Shown one piece after another: positions 15,467 to 23,618 of a stretch of DNA of 59,023 nt. How positions within the stretch are numbered: the first letter of the stretch is position 1; every line of letters begins with the position of its first letter. The notes beneath the pieces were generated by a model. The model worked only from the letters and a program-made list of their open reading frames with translations. It was not told the DNA's origin and did not search any database. A program made the position numbers and the translations under genes. This DNA comes from Thermoproteota archaeon. Its GTDB lineage: Archaea > Thermoproteota > Nitrososphaeria_A > Caldarchaeales > Calditenuaceae. Location of the stretch: contig JAUQPZ010000006.1 of assembly GCA_030550155.1 (NCBI GenBank), positions 1 to 59,023 of the forward strand, given 5' to 3'.

Positions 15467-16631
15467 CCAGGAGTCCTTAGCCGGGGGGCATGAGGAGAAT
15501 TTCGGTGTAAAGATTAAGCTACTGGGGCTAGGGGGAGCCGGAAGCAACACCGTCCACAGGCTTATCTCCTCCGGCCTATACGGCGCTACCGCAATAGCTG
15601 CCAACACTGACAAGCAACACCTCGATACGGTGAATGCCCACCACAAAATTCTCCTGGGGCCCAGAACTACTCGGGACCACGGAGCTGGCGGAAACCCTGA
15701 AGTAGGAAGATTGGCAGCTGAGGAGAGCGTCGAGGAGATCAAAAAATTTCTCGATGGAGCTGACCTGGTCTTCATAGCCGCAGGGCTTGGCGGGGGGACG
15801 GGGACGGGGGCAGCCCCTGTCTGCGCCAAGATCGCGAGGGAGCTGGGAGCTATAGTTGTGGGAGTTGTTACGATGCCCTTTAGGTTCGAGGGCGGTATTA
15901 GAAAGAGGATAGCTCTTAGGGGGCTCTCCGAGCTCCAACAGCATGTCAACACGGTTGTGGTCATCGACAATAACAGGCTGCTCGAGCTTTATCCGCAATA
16001 CAATCTTAAGACAGCCTTCTCCCTCGCCGACGAGGTAATAAATAATATGATTTTGAGTATAACGGAATCGATTGTAAAGCCCAGCTTAATCAACATTGAC
16101 TTTGAGGATTTCAAGACCGTTGTCTCGCGAGGCCGATTAGCAACTCTAGGCATCGGGAGGAGCAGCTCACCCAATAGAGCAGAGGAGGCGACCTTTAACG
16201 CGCTTCAATCACCCCTCTTTGAAGGTAGTATGGACCTCGAGGGTGTGGGTGCCGCGATAGTGCATGTTACGGGAGGCGAGGACATGAAGCTTAAAGAGGC
16301 CTCCAGGCCGCCGGAGATAATTTATGAGCTGATGGGTGATAACGGGCTGATTGTCTGGGGTGCAAGGGTGGACAACTACTACAACGCCACGATGCAGGTC
16401 TCTCTGATACTGGCCGGTCTTGAGACTGAGAACTACATAAGGGATATGGCCAACGCTGTTCAGGAGGTGGGTGATCTCTTCCCTAAGAGAGAGCATGGGA
16501 ACGAGAGCCAGACGAGGAGGGAGGCTGCGGAAGAGCCTGCGAGAGCCCAAGCAAGCGAGGTTGACGAGCTGGACAGAATAATCTCGGAGCTCGGCATAAA
16601 GAGGCTCAGCGGACAAAAGGCAAGCATCTAG
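15459..16631 (+). CDS. ftsZ: Cell division GTPase FtsZ
   Basis: FtsZ polymerises with GTP to form the division ring. The tubulin signature GGGTGTG is present in AAGLGGGTGTGAAPVCAKIA, and the N-terminal LGLGGAGSNTVHRLI and TMPFRFEG, NNRLLELYP and TAFSLADEVI motifs follow in order. Residues 330-375 form a charged linker and the extreme C terminus ELDRIISELGIKRL looks like the conserved FtsZ tail peptide. Start is GTG 15459, inside the end of the RHH gene. FtsZ together with CdrS indicates FtsZ-based division in this lineage; no ESCRT (CdvB-like) gene is seen in this window. Confidence 0.95.
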   Translation: MSSQESLAGGHEENFGVKIKLLGLGGAGSNTVHRLISSGLYGATAIAANTDKQHLDTVNAHHKILLGPRTTRDHGAGGNPEVGRLAAEESVEEIKKFLDGADLVFIAAGLGGGTGTGAAPVCAKIARELGAIVVGVVTMPFRFEGGIRKRIALRGLSELQQHVNTVVVIDNNRLLELYPQYNLKTAFSLADEVINNMILSITESIVKPSLINIDFEDFKTVVSRGRLATLGIGRSSSPNRAEEATFNALQSPLFEGSMDLEGVGAAIVHVTGGEDMKLKEASRPPEIIYELMGDNGLIVWGARVDNYYNATMQVSLILAGLETENYIRDMANAVQEVGDLFPKREHGNESQTRREAAEEPARAQASEVDELDRIISELGIKRLSGQKASI

Positions 16632-16635
16632 GCTT

Positions 16636-18322
16636 CTAAGACTCTGCCAGCGCTTTCCCTCCTAACTTAAGGCTCTCAATATCTTTTATCTTCCTAAAAA
16701 GAGGCTTAGGCCTCTCAATCCTTGTCCCAGGCAAAACAAGCTCGCTACCCAACCTATCCCAGCTCTTGCTCATGCCAAAATCCAGACCCAGCATCCTCCT
16801 CAGCTCTGAGGCTGTATCAGGTGTAAACATGTCTAAGAGTATCGAGAGAGCCCCCGCGAGCTGCACCCCCACGTAGAGTGTCGTGGCGGCTCTCCGCCTA
16901 TCCGTCTTGACAAGCTTCCAAGGCTCCTTCATGTTCAGATACCCGTTCGCCCCTTTAACCAGCGACAGGACCTCGATAAGCGATTGCCTCTCCCTAATCT
17001 CCTCCATCAGCTCTTCGATCTTCCCCTTAGTCTCTGAAGCCTGGCTGAGGAGCCTCTCATCATACTCGTCTAGGTCTTGGGGGGCAGGCACCTCTCCATC
17101 GAAATACTGGTTGATGAAGGTCAAGACTCTGTGAACGTAGTTGCCTATATCGTCGTTGAGGTCGCTGTTTACGGTGGATATAAAGTCTTGCCACTTGAAG
17201 TTTGTGTCGCTTGTCTCGGGTCTGATCTTGATGAGATAGTATCTCCAGTAGTCGCTCTTAAGGAGATCGAGGGCCTCGTCGAGCCATATCCCTATCTTCT
17301 TGCTTTTCGAGAATTTCTGGCCCTCATATGTGAGGTATTCTGTGGCCGAGACGCTCCACGGGAGGGGGAAGTCGTCCCCGTGGGCCAGTAGGAGGGCTGG
17401 CAGGATGATTGTGTGGAAAGGTATATTGTCCTTGCCTATGAAGTATACAGTCTTGGTCTCGGGGTCGCGCCAATATCTTTCCCAGAAAGCGGGGTCCCCT
17501 CTCCGAACTCCCAGCTCAACTGTCGCTGAAAGATATCCGAGCACGGCCTCAAACCATACGTAGATCGTCTTACCGTCGGAGCCTGGGAACGGCGCCGGGA
17601 TCCCCCATCTATTGTCTCTTGTAACCGCCCTCGGCTTAAGCCCCTCCTCAATCCAGTTAAGGCTAAATGCCCTGACACGCTCGGGCATCTTATCGTTTGC
17701 TGCAAGCCAAGCCCTGAGCTTCTCTGAGAGCTGTGGCAGGTCGAAGAACCAGTGACGCGTGGATCTCACGATGGGTGATAAGCCACAGATGGCACAGATG
17801 GGGTTGAGCAGCTCGAGGGGGTCTAGGACTCTCCCACAGGCCTCGCACTGGTCTCCCCTCGCGTGGCTATATCCGCAGTGGGGGCATGTGCCAAGTACAA
17901 ATCTGTCGGGTAGGAATCTTCTGCAGTTTTCACAGTATAGCTGGTCGAGGTCTCGATCGAATATGTATCCGTTCCTGTAGATGCGTGTGAAGAATTCGCG
18001 GCAGAAGGAGATGTGGACTTCGTTATGGGTGCGGGTATAGTTGTCGAAGGAGAGGTTATATTTCTTGAAGAGGTCTACAACTTTTTCGTGATACTTGTCC
18101 GTTAGGCTCTTAGGGTCGACTCCCTGCCTAGCTGCCTCTACCTCGATTGGTGTGCCATGCTCGTCTGAGCCGCTCACAAATACCACATCCTCGCCCTTGA
18201 GCCTGAGGTATCTGGCGAAGACATCTGCCGATAGCTCAGAGCCTATCAGATTACCTATGTGCGGGACTCCATGAATATATGGCCACGCGCCTCCGACAAC
18301 CCATTTGCCGAGTTTCCCTCAC
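16636..18322 (-). CDS. metG: Methionyl-tRNA synthetase with an apparent frameshift in the first codons
   Basis: The class I synthetase core is clear: SGSDEHGTP, zinc-knuckle Cys pairs (LYCENCRRF, GTCPHCGY, QCEACGR, PICAICG), WFFDLPQLSEK and the KMSKS-equivalent QKFSKSKKIG. The ORF track begins at GTG 18186, but that omits the HIGH motif. Reading upstream in frame gives WVVGGAWPYIHGVPHIGNL, the expected N terminus, up to a TGA at 18319-18321, with no ATG, GTG or TTG in that stretch. Removing one G from the GGG at 18316-18318 would join it to GTG 18322 (M-R-K-L-G-K-W-V-V). The C-terminal EMAP-like tRNA-binding domain is absent, as in many archaea. It ends 4 nt after ftsZ (convergent). Confidence 0.88.
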
Positions 18323-18373
18323 CAGACTAAGCAACGCGCACTCGAGTATAAATCTAGCCCAGCCTGCGAGAAG

Positions 18374-18679
18374 TCAACGCCTCTTCCTCAGCAACAGCGC
18401 CAACGCCGCTCCCAAGACTCCATGCCAGAATACAAGGTTAAGGATAAGTGCGTTGATGTTTACGACCCAGAAGTCTGCCGGCCCCGTAAACGTGACAAGT
18501 GTGTGAATGGCCCACGGGAATGGGAAGCCATAGCTGTCGTGTACAAAGTCGGGCCACTCGCGCCTAAGACCCCAGCCGAGCGCAGCTAAGACGCAGACAG
18601 ACCAGGCCGCCAGAAGAGCCATGACTCGCCGCAGCAAGGCACCAGATAGAGGCCCCCCACATATATTAGCAATTGTCAT
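18374..18679 (-). CDS. Small membrane protein (101 aa)
   Basis: Hydrophobic segments at about residues 18-38 (VMALLAAWSVCVLAALGWGL) and 68-95 (VNINALILNLVFWHGVLGAALALLL) predict two membrane helices separated by an aromatic-rich extracellular loop (DSYGFPFPWAIHTL). The C terminus ends in Arg/Lys. No family is recognised. It lies immediately upstream of metG on the same strand. Start could also be the internal ATG at residue 20. Confidence 0.5.
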   Translation of the reverse strand: MTIANICGGPLSGALLRRVMALLAAWSVCVLAALGWGLRREWPDFVHDSYGFPFPWAIHTLVTFTGPADFWVVNINALILNLVFWHGVLGAALALLLRKRR

Positions 18680-18740
18680 ATTGTTGTCCGCCCTCGGGGC
18701 GGTTGCATGTTTAAATTAATCGAGGATGAGTGGTTTGACT

Positions 18741-18814
18741 GGGCCCGTAGCTCAGGCAGGTAGAGCGGCCGGCTCTTAACCGGTAGGTCGAGGGTTCAAA
18801 TCCCTCCGGGCCCG
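18741..18814 (+). tRNA. tRNA-Lys (CUU)
   Basis: A complete 74-nt cloverleaf: acceptor GGGCCCG/CGGGCCC, D stem GCTC/GAGC, anticodon arm GCCGG-CTCTTAA-CCGGT (anticodon CUU), T arm GAGGG-TTCAAAT-CCCTC, discriminator G. No intron. It is almost identical outside the anticodon arm to the spliced tRNA-Lys(UUU) at 50.5 kb, which helps to define the intron there. Confidence 0.95.
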
Positions 18815-18892
18815 CGGTTGATCTAAGCTTGCCTCCAGCCAGCTTAAATATCGGGCTATGAATAGACATCAGAGAGCGTGGGCGAGTGAGGT

Positions 18893-19354
18893 ATGTCGGC
18901 TAAGAAGATCGTGGACGAGATTGTAAAGCTGATTAAAGACCCCGAGACGGTTGGCTTGGCGACTCTCAGGCACTATCCGATGGAGAGGCGGATTTACAGG
19001 TGGTTCGGGGCTTGTGGTTTCAGCCTTGAGCTCGTTAGGTATGAGGGAGGGCGTAAGAGGAGGGTTGCTGTGCTTGTTGAGGCCCGCGCTAGGACTGCGG
19101 GGCGGGGCAGATTGAAAGGCTATGAAAAGTCTGGCGGCTCGGTAAGGTGCGTGATTGCTGAGGAGGTGAACGGGGGGTTGAAGTATAGGGTCTTAAGGGG
19201 TAGCTATCGAGACATGGAGGAGCTCTTCGGGGCCGTTGAAGCTGTTAGGAGTGCATTCTACGAGCGATACAGGGCGCTTAAGCCAGAGATGAAGGAGAAA
19301 GAGGTCTTCCACGTGGCGGGCATTCCTGATGATGAGCTGCTGCTCGGCGTTTAG
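18893..19354 (+). CDS. Hypothetical protein (153 aa)
   Basis: I do not recognise this protein. It is basic and soluble, beginning MSAKKIVDEIVKLIKDPETVG, with two or three beta strands in the middle (VRYEGGRKRRVAVLVEARAR) and a helical C-terminal half (MEELFGAVEAVRSAFYERYRAL). No Cys or metal motif. ATG start follows a GTGAGGT motif and a TTAAATATC box about 42 nt upstream, so a short leader is possible. It follows tRNA-Lys(CUU) on the same strand. Confidence 0.6.
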   Translation: MSAKKIVDEIVKLIKDPETVGLATLRHYPMERRIYRWFGACGFSLELVRYEGGRKRRVAVLVEARARTAGRGRLKGYEKSGGSVRCVIAEEVNGGLKYRVLRGSYRDMEELFGAVEAVRSAFYERYRALKPEMKEKEVFHVAGIPDDELLLGV

Positions 19355-19466
19355 CCCGCGTGAATAAGGCTTCTATGGAACTGTAGCGGGGTATTACTGT
19401 GATATCTCCCCCAAAGCCGTCTCGTAAAATAATTTATTCGGAGGCGCGTGAGGGGCCTTTCTTGAA

Positions 19467-19754
19467 ATGGACAGGGCGTCTCGTGGACTGGTTACAGTTG
19501 GGTTAGGTCTGGGGATAGGCGTAGCGCCAACCCTCATAGGTTTGGCTCTAGTGGCTGTGGGGATGGCTTCGTCTCCCTTTGTCCAAGGCCTCATGGCGGA
19601 GCTGGCAGGATTATTCTCTGTTAATCTGTTGCTTTCTCTGGCAGCCAGCCCACTCATCGTCATAGGCCTTATGGACTTTCGGAGAGGTATAAGGGCTAGA
19701 GCCGTCCTGCAAGAGCCCGAAGCCGAGGAAAAAGAAGAAATCCCCGCACCATAG
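19467..19754 (+). CDS. Small two-helix membrane protein
   Basis: Residues 8-33 (LVTVGLGLGIGVAPTLIGLA...) and 50-67 (FSVNLLLSLAASPLIVIGLM) form two predicted membrane helices. The C-terminal tail is acidic (PEAEEKEEIPAP) and presumably cytosolic. No known family. It is convergent with sucC, separated by 6 nt. The gene is short, but the length-conserved hydrophobic pattern, the ATG and an upstream AT-rich stretch (AATAATTTATT) support it. Confidence 0.5.
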   Translation: MDRASRGLVTVGLGLGIGVAPTLIGLALVAVGMASSPFVQGLMAELAGLFSVNLLLSLAASPLIVIGLMDFRRGIRARAVLQEPEAEEKEEIPAP

Positions 19755-19760
19755 CGGCTT

Positions 19761-20876
19761 TCAGGAGGCCAGCTTCACAGCCTCCTGAGCAGCATCAAGC
19801 ATTCTCGTGAAGTAACTTATACCTCTCGACTCGAGAATCCTTCTCCCCTCATCCTCGTTGGTCCCAACTAGTCTTACAACAATCTTTTTAGCCCCTCCCA
19901 GCTCGTCATAAATACGGACAACCCCCGCCGCTACCTCGTCGCATCTTGTTATCCCCGCGAGGACATTTAAGAAAACAACCTTGACGTGAGGCCTCTCGGA
20001 CAGGAGCTTAAGCGCCTTGTAGACGAGCTCAGCTGTCGCCCCACCTCCTAGGTCCAAAAAACACGCCGGCCTACCACCCAGAGAATTAACTAAGTCCATT
20101 GTAGCCATAGTCAAGCCTGCGCCGTTACACACTATCCCTATCTCCCCATCAAGCTCCACATAGTTGAGGCCCAGCTTGCTCGCCTCACTCTCAGCTCCCA
20201 CCTCCCTGCCGAGCTTAAGCCCCCGAACCCTCGCGGCATTATCATCAACGATTACCTTCGCGTCGAGAGCCACCAATTCTCCATCGCTCTTCAGCGAGAG
20301 AGGGTTAATCTCTGCTAGGTCGCAGTTATAGTGTGTGTAAACGTTGTAAAGACTCTTTATGATGCCGCGTAGTCTGTCCCCCGCCGGCGAGGAGAGGCCT
20401 AGCCTCTTGAGAATAATCCGTGTATGCCAATCCCTTAAACCGGTCAAAGGGTCAATCGAGACTCTCACAAGAGCCTCAGGATGGTTTTTCGATAATTCCT
20501 CCACATCAATACCACCCATCCTCGACGCCAAAACCAAGTGAGAGTTTGAGGCCCTGTCAACGATTATGGACAAGTACAGTTCCTCGACATGTTCAACCAC
20601 CTCCGCGACCAGCAGTTCCTCAACAATCTCCCCCCTTATTCTGGAGCCGAGGAGCTCAGAGGCCACGCGACGAGCTGCCTCAAGCGATTCAACAACTTTG
20701 ACGCCACCAGCCTTCCCCCTCCCTCCCACAAGCACCTGCGCCTTCAAGACCACAGGTAGACCAATCCGGCTTGCAGCCCTCTCAGCCTCCTCAGGACTTT
20801 TAACAACGATGAAGCTGGGGACAGGTATCCCGGCCTCGCTTAGAAGTCTTAAGCCCTCATGCTCGAGGAGCTTCAT
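19761..20876 (-). CDS. sucC: Succinyl-CoA synthetase beta subunit (ADP-forming)
   Basis: This subunit grasps nucleotide and succinyl phosphate in the citric acid cycle reaction succinyl-CoA to succinate. The ATP-grasp start MKLLEHEGLRLLSEAGIPVP and LKAQVLVGGRGKAGG are diagnostic; CNGAGLTMATMD and FLDLGGGA near the C terminus are the CoA-ligase loop. Length 371 aa is normal. The alpha subunit gene sucD, usually adjacent, is not next to it here. It may act in either direction with the SdhA at 31.8 kb. Confidence 0.93.
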   Translation of the reverse strand: MKLLEHEGLRLLSEAGIPVPSFIVVKSPEEAERAASRIGLPVVLKAQVLVGGRGKAGGVKVVESLEAARRVASELLGSRIRGEIVEELLVAEVVEHVEELYLSIIVDRASNSHLVLASRMGGIDVEELSKNHPEALVRVSIDPLTGLRDWHTRIILKRLGLSSPAGDRLRGIIKSLYNVYTHYNCDLAEINPLSLKSDGELVALDAKVIVDDNAARVRGLKLGREVGAESEASKLGLNYVELDGEIGIVCNGAGLTMATMDLVNSLGGRPACFLDLGGGATAELVYKALKLLSERPHVKVVFLNVLAGITRCDEVAAGVVRIYDELGGAKKIVVRLVGTNEDEGRRILESRGISYFTRMLDAAQEAVKLAS

Positions 20877-20919
20877 ATGAAAGGTTCACTCAAATTATCA
20901 GATTCGGTATGTTGGAGCT

Positions 20920-21525
20920 TTAAGGTTTTACCCTATTAAACCTCTTTTCAACATCCTCCCAATTTACAACCTGCCACCACGCATCCACATAGCTGGCGCG
21001 GTCATTCTTGTACTGAAGATAATAGGCGTGCTCCCAGACATCTAGTGAGAGAAGTATTGGAAGCTGAGCCAGATGCATGAGATTCTGCTTCTCTATCTGC
21101 GTCAAGATAAGCCTGTCAGATTCGGAGTCATAGAGGAGTAGCGCCCAACCCACGCCCTCAACAGTCTTGGCGGCGTCGCTGAAAAGTTTCTTAAATCGGT
21201 CGAATCCTCCAAACTCCTTCTCTATTCTGTCAGCGATGCCGCCTCCGGGCTTTCCCCCACCCCTCCCTGGCGGAGCCATGTTGGGCCAGAATATGGAGTG
21301 TAGCTTGTGGCCGTCAAGATTGAAGCTCAGGTCTCTAAGAACAGCTCTGACATCTATCTCTAACTCTCCGCGCGCCGCCTTCTCGATCTTGTCCAAAGCA
21401 GCGTTGGCGCCGTTCACATATGCCTGGTGATGTTTCGTGTGGTGCAGCGTCATTATCTGCTCAGATATCACCGGCTCGAGAGCATTGTATGCATATGGCA
21501 ACTGTGGAAGAGTATACTTCTGCAT
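20920..21525 (-). CDS. sod: Superoxide dismutase (Fe/Mn family)
   Basis: Metal ligands of the Fe/Mn family are visible in order: His in TLHHTKHHQAY (first His and H-x-x-x-H region), His in LDGHKLHSIFW, and the D-x-x-x-H pair in LDVWEHAYYLQY. The N terminus YTLPQLPYAYNALEP is canonical. Length 201 aa is typical. Metal preference cannot be read safely. It protects against superoxide, so the organism probably meets oxygen. It follows sucC on the same strand but the 43-nt gap gives no clear evidence of co-transcription. Confidence 0.95.
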   Translation of the reverse strand: MQKYTLPQLPYAYNALEPVISEQIMTLHHTKHHQAYVNGANAALDKIEKAARGELEIDVRAVLRDLSFNLDGHKLHSIFWPNMAPPGRGGGKPGGGIADRIEKEFGGFDRFKKLFSDAAKTVEGVGWALLLYDSESDRLILTQIEKQNLMHLAQLPILLSLDVWEHAYYLQYKNDRASYVDAWWQVVNWEDVEKRFNRVKP

Positions 21526-21570
21526 GGTCTATGGAGCCTCCTCCGCGTATATGAGTCTTTCCTACCGCCA

Positions 21571-22401
21571 CTATTTTGAAAAGCTGTATAGCCTTTCATA
21601 TATTCCGGGCATATCATACCGGCGTCCCAAAGATTTAGCGACAGATTTGATATTTTTTGGAGCTTGACCGCTTTGAAGTATCCTAATCATGGTGTCTACA
21701 GTGTTGTTATATTTTCTGAACAGCCGCAAAGCCTCTCTACTTGTCATCGGGTAGTCGGAGTAGAACTCCGCAGACTCTAGTATGGAGATGGAGACAAGTG
21801 AAAGTAATGCCTCGAGGCTTTTGGTCAAGATTCTTGTGCTCTCAATTTCAGATAGTAGCTTGGATGCTGTGATGCCTATGAAGTGTGTTAAGGCGAGGGC
21901 TACGAGCATCTTCTTATCATGCTCTTCAACGCTCAACCGTTTAAGACGGGTATTGGGGAGTAGCAACCTTACAAGCCTATCCTCCATGATGCTTCTCCTC
22001 TCCACGTGCAGTGTTAGAGTCCCTCTATCATCTTTTTGACCTGGGCCAAAGAGCGGGTGAATTGAGGCGACTATGTGCCCTCTCCTCCTAGCCCTGAGGA
22101 TGTATGGGTGGACCGGCTTTTTGAATGCCGAGATCTCGACGATCTTGAGCTGCGCCTCAGTTTCTGAGGCAAGCCGGCCTATAACTTGGCCCGTGGCCTT
22201 CACAGGTAGTGCCAACAATATAGGGCGGTCTGTGGGTATTTTGCTTAGGGAGGATATATAGCGTCCGCCAACACTCTCAGCTATCTTCTCTGCGCGACTT
22301 AGGCGGATGTCGTAGAGGAGGAGGTCTGCACCCCTGTTCTTGAGGCTTTTCGCAAACCAAGACCCCATCCTGCCGCAACCCAGTATCGAAAATCTCAGCA
22401 T
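21571..22401 (-). CDS. Prephenate dehydrogenase-like NAD(P)-binding protein
   Basis: The N terminus MLRFSILGCGRMGSWFAKSL has the Rossmann G-x-G-x-x-G. The SIHPLFGPGQKDD stretch matches the H-P-M-F-G-P motif of TyrA prephenate dehydrogenases, and the C-terminal half is helical with EEHDKKMLVALALTHF, also TyrA-like. The likely reaction is prephenate (or arogenate) to 4-hydroxyphenylpyruvate (or tyrosine). At about 276 aa it has the minimal dehydrogenase without an ACT or mutase domain. ATG 22401 follows an AAGGTGTGG Shine-Dalgarno; the ORF-track start adds 5 residues. It lies 20 nt after the PAC2 gene. Confidence 0.75.
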   Translation of the reverse strand: MLRFSILGCGRMGSWFAKSLKNRGADLLLYDIRLSRAEKIAESVGGRYISSLSKIPTDRPILLALPVKATGQVIGRLASETEAQLKIVEISAFKKPVHPYILRARRRGHIVASIHPLFGPGQKDDRGTLTLHVERRSIMEDRLVRLLLPNTRLKRLSVEEHDKKMLVALALTHFIGITASKLLSEIESTRILTKSLEALLSLVSISILESAEFYSDYPMTSREALRLFRKYNNTVDTMIRILQSGQAPKNIKSVAKSLGRRYDMPGIYERLYSFSK

Positions 22402-22421
22402 CCCACACCTTGCCATGAGGT

Positions 22422-23243
22422 CTACACTATGTAGCCCGGCGTCTTAGACTCCTCATCATACTCCCTCTCAAGACTCTCCACAAGTCGCTTGAGCTCTGAA
22501 TCCTGCTCGATAAGCCCTGAAACCTTACCCTCGAATACAGTGGCCTCAACGTAGAGCCTGTCAAGGTTAAACTCGATGTCGAGGAGTTTCCCAACCTTCT
22601 CAAGCACGGCAGACACAACCCGTGGATTAGCTATGTTGAGATAGCTAGGAACATGCCCCCAGACAGAAATCGCCTTCATGCCCAGCTTACCGCACTCGTT
22701 CATGAGGAAGCTGTGGATACTTGCGGGTCCTTGATAGTTTGAGGGTCTAAGCCCAAGTGTAAGAGCCCTATAATAGAGCTGCCTGTTTGAGGTGAGGAAT
22801 GAAAGCCTAGCCGGCCTCGTATGTGGAACTCTGTCGAGAAGCCCTCCTATGGAGACGAGCTCCTCTACGCCGAACTTATCCGCGAGAGAGAAGATGCCTT
22901 TCATCAGCCTATCCCAGCCACTCTGCGGCTCATAGCCCCGAATCAAGATTATGTCCCTCTCACCAGCTATCCCCCTGTATATATCGAAGCTGGGCATAAC
23001 AATCGTCTTCAACATCCCGTCCTCTATAACCACGAAGGGTCGGTGCTGTGTATGATCGATAAACTGCGACATATCTATGTGCCCGAATTGCGTAGCGTTA
23101 AGAGAGTCTATGAGATAAGATACTGAGAGAGAAGAAACCCCTCCCGCGTCAGGCCAGCCGGCTAGCCCTACAACAATAACTGGGTTCTTCATTTCAGGAG
23201 TAGACCTCAAGTGCAGGACAGACTCACTCACGGTTTTAGACAC
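22422..23243 (-). CDS. PAC2-family protein (proteasome assembly chaperone-like)
   Basis: The protein belongs to the PAC2/PbaA-type family: NPVIVVGLAGWPDAGGVSSLSVSYLI, FVVIEDGM, ILIRGYEPQSGW and the ISVWGHVPSYL stretch are the conserved blocks of COG2047/COG1938 proteins. The archaeal members help 20S proteasome assembly; other members are of unknown function. The C terminus is helical and charged (LKRLVESLEREYDEES). The gene is upstream of the TyrA-like gene on the same strand, with a small gap. Confidence 0.8.
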   Translation of the reverse strand: MSKTVSESVLHLRSTPEMKNPVIVVGLAGWPDAGGVSSLSVSYLIDSLNATQFGHIDMSQFIDHTQHRPFVVIEDGMLKTIVMPSFDIYRGIAGERDIILIRGYEPQSGWDRLMKGIFSLADKFGVEELVSIGGLLDRVPHTRPARLSFLTSNRQLYYRALTLGLRPSNYQGPASIHSFLMNECGKLGMKAISVWGHVPSYLNIANPRVVSAVLEKVGKLLDIEFNLDRLYVEATVFEGKVSGLIEQDSELKRLVESLEREYDEESKTPGYIV

Positions 23244-23332
23244 CGCAAAAATATGGGACTGAGGAGGTTAAAAATATGCGTACAGAGCCCAATAAAATAA
23301 AATACCAGCAAGCATTGAGAAACAGTGAAGAT

Positions 23333-23460
23333 AGCCCGGTCGTCTAGCGGCCAAACCCCCGGAGCAGGCCAGATATGAGGGGGCCAAGGATCCCGGGCTC
23401 TGGATCCAGCATCCTTGGAGGAGACCCCCGGGGACGCCGGTTCGAATCCGGCCCGGGCTA
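23333..23460 (+). tRNA. tRNA-Gln (CUG) with two introns
   Basis: Acceptor AGCCCGG pairs with CCGGGCT, T arm is GCCGG-TTCGAAT-CCGGC, discriminator A. Between them the raw gene is 128 nt. Removing 23355-23387 (33 nt, in the D loop; boundaries ambiguous because GGCCAA is repeated at both edges) and 23404-23425 (22 nt, at the canonical 37/38 position) leaves a 73-nt tRNA with anticodon stem CCGGG/CCCGG, loop CTCTGG-C and anticodon CUG. The D arm then closes with G-U wobbles. Two-intron archaeal tRNAs are known in Thermoproteales but remain uncommon. Confidence 0.8.
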
Positions 23461-23618
23461 AGACAGTTTTGCAGAGACTTTAGTAGCTATTTTCAATAAT
23501 GAGATCGACTGTCTTGGCTGTTGTGTAGACGGCGCCAACAACTATGCCGCGTGCTTTGCGGGTCTCCTCGAATCTCTGAAAAGTTATTACTTGGCGTGAG
23601 AGATGGTAGCCGAAGGGC

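Noticed and set aside
15455-15998. Minus-strand ORFs over ftsZ
   Set aside because: Antisense to the conserved FtsZ core, with no independent signal.
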